DNA from: Winogradskyella sp. PC-19
Lineage (GTDB): Bacteria; Bacteroidota; Bacteroidia; Flavobacteriales; Flavobacteriaceae
Direction: 5' to 3'
Length of the DNA: 64,000 nucleotides
Assembly: GCF_002163855.1 (NCBI RefSeq)
Contig: NZ_CP019332.1
Span: 2,211,145 to 2,275,144, forward strand
Part shown: positions 59,233 through 64,000 of the stretch, one piece after another
How positions within the stretch are numbered: position 1 is the first letter of the stretch
How the letters are laid out: the number at the start of each line of letters is the position of its first letter
The notes under the pieces: model-generated
Told to the model about the DNA's origin: nothing
Seen by the model: only the letters and a program-made list of their open reading frames with translations
Databases searched by the model: none
Program-made: the position numbers and the translations under genes

Positions 59233-59679
59233 ATGAAACAAAGCATAAGCATATTATTGATTTCTATTGTTTTTTTGGCTTGCGAGCCAAAACTAAAGCC
59301 CGAAAAACCAGATAATCTTATTGCAAGAGATAAAATGGTTAACGTCTTGCATGATATGTTTGTTGTTAGTTCGGCAAAAGGTGTAAGTCGCTCAAAACTT
59401 GAAGTCCAAGGATTAAATCCGGAACAATATATCCTTAGAAAGCATAATATTGACAGTCTTCAATTTGCTACAAGTAATGATTATTATGCACATGATGTAG
59501 AAACTTATAAAGCTATAATCGAAGAAATCAAAGTCAAGTTAACGACTGAAAAAGAAAAATTTGTAGCGATAGAGAAAGAAGAGCAGGAAGAAAGAAAGAG
59601 AATAAAAGATTCTATCCAGAAAAAAATGCAAATTCAAAAAGCTAACCCAAATTTAGACGCGGCTAAGAGTAGCAATTAA
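59233..59679 (+). CDS. DUF4296 lipoprotein
   Basis: 148 residues with a lipobox (VFLAC, Cys near residue 17) and a charged mature part with PDNLIARDKMVNVLHDMFVVSSAKG near 25 and a Glu/Lys-rich helix (105-135). Family DUF4296 occurs mainly in Bacteroidota and is often placed after pyrC. Function unknown. It abuts the dihydroorotase stop and overlaps the convergent epimerase gene by 4 nt. Confidence 0.85.
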   Translation: MKQSISILLISIVFLACEPKLKPEKPDNLIARDKMVNVLHDMFVVSSAKGVSRSKLEVQGLNPEQYILRKHNIDSLQFATSNDYYAHDVETYKAIIEEIKVKLTTEKEKFVAIEKEEQEERKRIKDSIQKKMQIQKANPNLDAAKSSN

Positions 59680-60695
59680 TTCTTTAAGTCCTTCAAATAA
59701 AGATTTGATACTCTTTTTATACTCTCATCAACAGGTGTGAATTCAAAATCTAGTGCTGTTTTTATTTTAGAATTATCATGCTTAGTAATTGACGAAAGTG
59801 TTTTGGCTAATTGTTTTGACAATTGTCTTCGTTTACCAAATACTTTATGCTTCAACCAATCTAATCGCCATAAAACATTAAGTTGCCACGACTTAATTAA
59901 GTTCTGTTTTTTTGAAATGCCTAAGGCCTTAGCCGTTTTAGAATTAAAATTTTTAAATAAAAGATTTTCAGCAATAAGTATATAACCTTCGTTTTTAATA
60001 GCACTTTCTGTAAGTAGAATCATAATTTTAGTAACATCCAAAACATCAACATAGCCTGAGCCACCTTTGGTGTAAAAATTTAATCCTTTGTAAATCTGAT
60101 TAAATAGACTTCCGCTTCCGCCGCTATACCAAAAACCTGGGCCTAAAATTATTCCCGGATTAACAACAACGACATCTAATCCTTCCTGTGATCCACGCCA
60201 AACCTCTAACTCTGCACCATACTTTGTAATAGCATAAACACTATTGTCTTCTTCAGGGTTCCAAGTGGTATTCTCTGTTATTAATTTTTCAGGATTATTA
60301 GTTTGCCCTATTGCAGCAATAGAACTTACATAGCAAAGTTTTTTTATATGATTGCTAATACTAAGATTAACTATATTGGCTGTACCTTCAATATTGATTT
60401 GGCGTAAGGTTTTGTATTTATCAGGTTCAAAAGAAATGAAAGCCGCACAGTGATAAACAGTATCGATACTTACAAAAGCATCTTGAAGTTTTGGGATATC
60501 AGTAATATCTACATCAATCCATTCAATCTTATTATATAATTCTTCCCAATTTTCAGAATAATAAGAAAACACGTGTTTTGTAGCTTCTAGCTTGTGGGCG
60601 CGTCTGAATGTAGCTCTTACTTTTTCACCCTTTTTAATAAGTTTATATAATAAATGAGAGCCTACTAATCCTGTTCCGCCTGTTACTAAAATCAT
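59676..60695 (-). CDS. NAD-dependent epimerase/dehydratase (extended SDR)
   Basis: 339 residues with the Rossmann signature VTGGTGLVGSHLLYKL (residues about 4-19), the catalytic YAITKYGAEL (YxxxK near residue 153) and VVVNPGIILGPGFW near 180. Extended SDRs act on nucleotide sugars or steroids; the substrate here cannot be inferred. Divergent from tyrS. Confidence 0.9.
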   Translation of the reverse strand: MILVTGGTGLVGSHLLYKLIKKGEKVRATFRRAHKLEATKHVFSYYSENWEELYNKIEWIDVDITDIPKLQDAFVSIDTVYHCAAFISFEPDKYKTLRQINIEGTANIVNLSISNHIKKLCYVSSIAAIGQTNNPEKLITENTTWNPEEDNSVYAITKYGAELEVWRGSQEGLDVVVVNPGIILGPGFWYSGGSGSLFNQIYKGLNFYTKGGSGYVDVLDVTKIMILLTESAIKNEGYILIAENLLFKNFNSKTAKALGISKKQNLIKSWQLNVLWRLDWLKHKVFGKRRQLSKQLAKTLSSITKHDNSKIKTALDFEFTPVDESIKRVSNLYLKDLKN

Positions 60696-60726
60696 AAAGC
60701 TAATTTACGCTTTTTTGCATTTGCCT

Positions 60727-60756
60727 TTTGTCTTTTAAAGCGGAAACATATCTTTG
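60727..60756 (+). promoter_or_regulatory. Promoter of tyrS (TTTG-N18-TATCTTTG)
   Basis: TTTG at 60727-60730, 18 nt, TATCTTTG at 60749-60756, then 29 nt to the ATG. Close to the Bacteroidota consensus. Confidence 0.7.
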
Positions 60757-60785
60757 CCAAACTAATTTTTGAATTTTAATATCCA

Positions 60786-62084
60786 ATGGGAAAGAATTTT
60801 GTTGAAGAATTGAAATGGAGAGGTATGTTACATGATAGTATGCCAGGTGTCGAAGATCACTTAGGTGAAGCCATGCGAAGTGCTTATGTAGGATTTGATC
60901 CAACGGCCGATTCTTTGCATATTGGTAATTTGGTGCCTATAATGCTATTAGCACATTATCAGCGTTGCGGACATCAGCCAGTGGCTTTAGTTGGAGGTGC
61001 CACAGGTATGATTGGTGACCCATCTGGGAAATCTAGTGAGCGTAATCTGTTAGATGAAAAAACGCTAAGACATAATCAAGAAGCTATAAAAGGACAGCTA
61101 GCTCATTTTCTTGATTTTGAAAGTGATGCTCCGAATGCTGCAAAATTGGTTAACAATTACGATTGGATGAAGGAGTTTTCGTTCTTAGAATTTATTCGTG
61201 ATGTTGGTAAGCATATTACCGTAAACTATATGATGGCTAAAGATTCTGTAAAAAATAGAATTTCTGCAGAATCAACAAATGACGGTATGAGTTTTACAGA
61301 ATTTACATACCAATTGGTTCAAGGTTACGATTTTTTGCACTTATACAAGGCAAATAATTGTACAATACAAATGGGTGGAAGTGATCAATGGGGAAACATA
61401 ACCACAGGGACAGAATTGATAAGACGCATAGGAAACGGTAAAGGTTTTGCAATTACTTGCCCATTAATCACAAAAAGTGATGGCTCTAAATTTGGTAAAT
61501 CTGAAGGAGGAAATGTATGGTTAGATGCTAAAAGAACTTCACCATACAAATTTTATCAATATTGGTTAAACTCAAGTGACGAAGATGCTGAAAAATATAT
61601 CAAGATTTTTACATTTTTAGGCCAAGAAGAAATTGAAAGTATTGTTACAATGCACAAAGAAGCACCTCATCAGCGTGGATTACAAAAAAGATTGGCTGAA
61701 GAAATTACTAAAATGGTACACTCTAAAGCTGATTTTGAAAATGCAGAGCGAGCATCAAACGTTTTATTCAGCAAAACATTTAAGGCAGATATAGCTACAA
61801 TTGATGAGAGTACATTTTTAGATGTTTTTGAAGGTGTTCCACAAGCAGAACTGCCTAAGTCAGATTTGGACAATGGTTTAGATATGATTGCAGCACTAGC
61901 TGCTAAAACAGAATTCTTAAAGTCTAATGGCGAAGCAAGACGAGCACTAAAAGAAAATTCTGTATCCGTAAACAAAGAAAAAGTAAAAGAGGATTACATT
62001 ATTTCTTCTGAAGATTTGATTAATAGTAAGTATGTTATTCTTAACAAAGGAAAACGTAATACTTATATCATTAAAGTTATTTAA
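60786..62084 (+). CDS. tyrS: Tyrosyl-tRNA synthetase
   Basis: Class Ic synthetase charging tRNA-Tyr. 432 residues with the HIGH-like motif DSLHIGNL (near residue 42), [18 protein letters not shown] (near 75), [12 protein letters not shown] (near 197) and the KMSKS-equivalent KFGKSEGG (near 235). C-terminal S4-type RNA-binding domain (about 365-432). Normal length, single gene with good promoter. Confidence 0.97.
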   Translation: MGKNFVEELKWRGMLHDSMPGVEDHLGEAMRSAYVGFDPTADSLHIGNLVPIMLLAHYQRCGHQPVALVGGATGMIGDPSGKSSERNLLDEKTLRHNQEAIKGQLAHFLDFESDAPNAAKLVNNYDWMKEFSFLEFIRDVGKHITVNYMMAKDSVKNRISAESTNDGMSFTEFTYQLVQGYDFLHLYKANNCTIQMGGSDQWGNITTGTELIRRIGNGKGFAITCPLITKSDGSKFGKSEGGNVWLDAKRTSPYKFYQYWLNSSDEDAEKYIKIFTFLGQEEIESIVTMHKEAPHQRGLQKRLAEEITKMVHSKADFENAERASNVLFSKTFKADIATIDESTFLDVFEGVPQAELPKSDLDNGLDMIAALAAKTEFLKSNGEARRALKENSVSVNKEKVKEDYIISSEDLINSKYVILNKGKRNTYIIKVI

Positions 62085-62093
62085 TTAACAATA

Positions 62094-62123
62094 AAAAAAT
62101 GCCCAGAATAGATTCTGGGCATT
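62094..62123 (-). terminator. Terminator of the YHS-domain gene
   Basis: AAATGCCCAGAAT (62098-62110) pairs with ATTCTGGGCATTT (62112-62123 region). Seven T follow on the minus strand, only ATTTC on the plus strand, so it mainly serves the minus-strand gene and may also stop tyrS. Confidence 0.8.
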
Positions 62124-62178
62124 TCAACCAATCAATCAACTTTCAACTATTTATTAATTTTTCTTTTTCATAGAAATA

Positions 62179-62619
62179 TTAATTTTTAATAGCTTCCCAA
62201 TTTTGGTCGGCTTTTTTCTGTAAACCTTTCACATTATTTTTTTCCCATTTTTTTAAGGTATTTATTCCCCAAGAATTGTAAAATAAATAGAGTTTTCCAT
62301 CTCGTATTTCAAAGGTTTCTGCGTCAACACTTACCTTTTTAGAGTCAATAGCCACAGCATATGCGCAATAACCTCCATATTGCGGAATGTATTTTTCTGG
62401 TGAGTTTAAAAAAATGTCTAAGTTTTTCTGAGAAACAAACTTATATTTTACATTATCGTGAGTTGCTATAAAACTTTTTTTGCCTTCAATAGCATTGTTC
62501 TTAAAATATTCTACCACGTCATAACCTTCGGCAACATAACCTTTTTTTAGATTGTAATCTATAGATTGTGCATTGCTAATAGTAACAATAAAGACAAGAA
62601 ATATTGTACTAATTTTCAT
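62179..62619 (-). CDS. YHS-domain secreted protein
   Basis: 146 residues with a signal peptide (residues 1-17, SNAQ). The YHS-like part includes VAEGYDVVEYFKNNAIEGKKSF (near 29), VKYKFVSQKNLDIFLNSPEKYIPQYGGYCAYAVA (near 57), a pattern seen in YHS-type proteins that may bind metal, but the canonical Tyr-His-Ser is not intact. The C-terminus ends in a Lys-rich helix. Function unknown. Confidence 0.8.
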   Translation of the reverse strand: MKISTIFLVFIVTISNAQSIDYNLKKGYVAEGYDVVEYFKNNAIEGKKSFIATHDNVKYKFVSQKNLDIFLNSPEKYIPQYGGYCAYAVAIDSKKVSVDAETFEIRDGKLYLFYNSWGINTLKKWEKNNVKGLQKKADQNWEAIKN

Positions 62620-62663
62620 AATATATAATTTAAGTTTTTTATGTCGAAATAAAATAGACTTAC

Positions 62664-63644
62664 TTACAAAACCATAAGATTACAACCACGAATATCAGAG
62701 TTATCAAACCGACCAATAATCTCAAAAGTATCATCTTCTAAAACTTTTCCTAAATCTTGAGTAGCAATAAATGAGCACGAATTGATATTAGCTAAATCAA
62801 CAATATTTATACCTCCGGACTTTTGATATGTATTTACAGTAAGTGCGTCTTCTGTGTCACGAGTAAGGATTTTCATCCAAGGTGGACATTTAAAAATGCC
62901 ATGACCTTTTGAGTATGCCTGACTCAAAAGTTCAGTCATGCCATATTCGCTATGTATTTGGTCTACACTAAATCCTCTTTTTAATGTGTTATGCAATTCA
63001 GTTCTAATCATTTCTTTTCGTCGACCTTTCATGCCACCAGTCTCCATGATAATAGTGTGTTGTAGATTAAAATCATATTTTTCAACTAAGTCAAGTAACG
63101 CAAAAGAAACACCGATTAAAATTGTTTTTTTTCCTTTTGATTCAAGCGATTTTAAAGTATCAGCGAGTTCATCTATGTTATTGAGGTAAAAACCACTTTC
63201 AGGATGTTTTGATGATTTTATAATATCATCCGCCATATAAATTAATGACGAACCATCGCGTTCTAAATAAGAAGGTAGTAATGCTAAAATGACATAATCT
63301 TCAATTTTACCATAAAAATATTGAAACCCTTGTCGAAAACTTTCTTCGTATATTTTTAAATCTGTAACATGATGCTGACTTGTTATACTTCCAGTTGTAC
63401 CAGAACTTGTGAACGTTTGTTGAATAGATTTTTTTGAACTTAAAACCTCATGAGTTTTAAAAAACTGTATAGGTAAAAACGGAATGTCTTCAATCGCTGT
63501 GATATCTGCTGGATGTTTATATAATAAATCACAAAACGAGCGATAGACCAGATTATTTTCAAATTGAAATTTAAAGACCTTTAAGGCTAATTCTTTAAAT
63601 TCTTCATCTGATGAGATATTGAAAATTTTATCCGTTTCTATCAT
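62664..63644 (-). CDS. LuxE-like acyl-protein synthetase/acyltransferase
   Basis: 326 residues. ANL-like adenylate-forming fold as in LuxE: FTSSGTTGSITSQHHV (phosphate loop, near residue 80), ALLPSYLERDGSSLIYMAD near 122, METGGMKGRRKEM near 200 and HSEYGMTELLSQAYSKG near 235. In luminous bacteria LuxE activates fatty acids; here no lux genes are near, and such lone genes are usual in Flavobacteriaceae, possibly for lipid or surface-glycan acylation. A TAATTTTG box ends 4 nt before its ATG, so it is probably leaderless. Confidence 0.88.
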   Translation of the reverse strand: MIETDKIFNISSDEEFKELALKVFKFQFENNLVYRSFCDLLYKHPADITAIEDIPFLPIQFFKTHEVLSSKKSIQQTFTSSGTTGSITSQHHVTDLKIYEESFRQGFQYFYGKIEDYVILALLPSYLERDGSSLIYMADDIIKSSKHPESGFYLNNIDELADTLKSLESKGKKTILIGVSFALLDLVEKYDFNLQHTIIMETGGMKGRRKEMIRTELHNTLKRGFSVDQIHSEYGMTELLSQAYSKGHGIFKCPPWMKILTRDTEDALTVNTYQKSGGINIVDLANINSCSFIATQDLGKVLEDDTFEIIGRFDNSDIRGCNLMVL

Positions 63645-63648
63645 GATA

Positions 63649-63679
63649 CAAAATTAAGCAAAACAAAAAGCGCTACCAA
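63649..63679 (-). promoter_or_regulatory. Promoter with -7 box 4 nt before the ATG (LuxE-like gene)
   Basis: Minus strand TTG at 63679-63677, 20 nt, TAATTTTG at 63656-63649, then TATC and the ATG at 63644. Predicted transcript start falls on the ATG. The -33 lies inside the T9SS gene's terminator. Confidence 0.6.
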
Positions 63680-63697
63680 TCGGTAGCGCTTTTTTAG
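63665..63697 (-). terminator. Terminator of the T9SS cargo gene
   Basis: AAAAAGCGCTACC and GGTAGCGCTTTTT form a 13-bp perfect stem with a short loop; T runs on both sides. Confidence 0.9.
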
Positions 63698-63717
63698 AAT
63701 ATTAAATTTTATATAGA

Positions 63718-64000
63718 TTATCTAATCACTAATTTTTTAGTGCTAGTCGCTCCGTCTTGTGTTAATCTTAATAAATAGATACCACTTTTTAAGTTAGAAA
63801 CATTCAATTTGTTATTCGAAATTGTTTCGTTCTTAACTTGCTTACCTAAAATATCAAATACAGAAACTGCAATTGGAGTTGCATTTACAGAAGAAATAGT
63901 TACTTCTCCAGTATTTGTAGGGTTAGGGAAGATTGAAAACTTATCTGTATTAAAATCATTAGTTGATAAGGCAAATGCATTAGCTCCACCTGGAGTTCCT
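63718..64000 (-). CDS. T9SS type A sorting-domain protein, C-terminal end
   Basis: The minus-strand frame enters from the right edge and ends at TAA 63718-63720; 93 residues are visible. They form a classical C-terminal sorting domain: FSIFPNPTNTGEVTI (PNP motif), VSVFDILGKQVKN, LNVSNLKSGIYLLRL and the terminal KKLVIR. Such proteins are exported by the type IX secretion system and attached to the cell surface or released. The catalytic or adhesive part lies outside the window. Confidence 0.93.
   Translation of the reverse strand, partial: GTPGGANAFALSTNDFNTDKFSIFPNPTNTGEVTISSVNATPIAVSVFDILGKQVKNETISNNKLNVSNLKSGIYLLRLTQDGATSTKKLVIR

Noticed and set aside
62094-62123. Primary terminator of tyrS
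   Set aside because: The T-tract is on the minus strand, so it fits the YHS-domain gene better.
1-64000. tRNA, rRNA, CRISPR arrays, insertion sequences, prophage or defence islands
   Set aside because: Reading both strands showed no tRNA cloverleaf consensus, no rRNA blocks, no regularly spaced direct repeats and no transposase, integrase or defence-type proteins.

Overview
The window reads as chromosomal DNA of a marine-type member of the Flavobacteriaceae (Bacteroidota). The DNA is AT-rich, and start codons lack Shine-Dalgarno motifs. Many genes are preceded by the Bacteroidota -7 box TAnnTTTG. Bacteroidota-restricted families recur (DUF3098, DUF3127, DUF4271, DUF4296, DUF4301), together with TonB-dependent import, many lipoproteins and a type IX secretion (T9SS) C-terminal signal at the right edge. 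I see no tRNA, rRNA, CRISPR array, transposase, integrase, phage gene or defence island. This is mostly conserved core chromosome with a few accessory patches.

Layout. 1-4079: a truncated lipoprotein gene with an octamer tandem repeat at its start, then rplM-rpsI and rpsB-tsf, all on the minus strand. 4177-12322 (minus): an adenosine deaminase-like gene, sua5, polA, an aldo/keto reductase, and an OmpA lipoprotein/membrane protein/xth operon. 12421-17026 (plus): a very large surface protein, a small beta-barrel protein and a small secreted protein. 17102-24857: glyS, a ComF-like protein, an Ig-like lipoprotein, an omega-amidase, a serine hydrolase, a palindromic interspersed repeat, a methionine aminotransferase and a DUF1569-like gene. 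24962-26278: ahcY (minus).

26413-33828 (plus) is the most coherent functional unit. A phosphopantetheinyl transferase gene overlaps a GGGP-synthase-family gene. These are followed by a tightly packed set: a YkoF-like thiamine-binding protein, a PnuC/PnuT transporter, a NadR-like kinase, DUF4301 and an ArfB-like hydrolase. A TPP riboswitch then precedes a TonB-dependent receptor. Together they look like a thiamine (or other vitamin) uptake and salvage locus. 33825-42813 holds a degenerate Rieske-like lipoprotein, greA with an attenuator-like leader, a HIT protein, an orphan histidine kinase, a flavin reductase, DUF3127 with an SSB-like tail, aat, tag, a thioredoxin-like protein, a TonB-like protein, truB, uppP and DUF3098. 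42814-43655 is a small accessory insert between DUF3098 and ftsX.

44657-64000: leuS, a BamE-like protein, ald, a zinc peptidase, a BI-1-like protein, a cytochrome c under a perfect CRP/FNR-type palindrome, an Lrp regulator next to a saccharopine reductase-like gene, DUF423, pckA, hemD/DUF4271, a dolichyl-phosphate-mannose-type glycosyltransferase with pyrC and DUF4296, an epimerase, tyrS, a YHS protein, a LuxE-like protein and the end of a T9SS cargo gene.

The most interesting signals are regulatory rather than new gene clusters. They are three genes whose -7 box lies exactly 4 nt before the ATG (likely leaderless mRNAs), terminator-like hairpins just upstream of greA and glyS, a minus-strand terminator in the DUF3127-aat gap with no gene in front of it, and a lipoprotein with an out-of-frame tandem repeat that could phase-vary. 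I did not find a clearly new multi-gene system.
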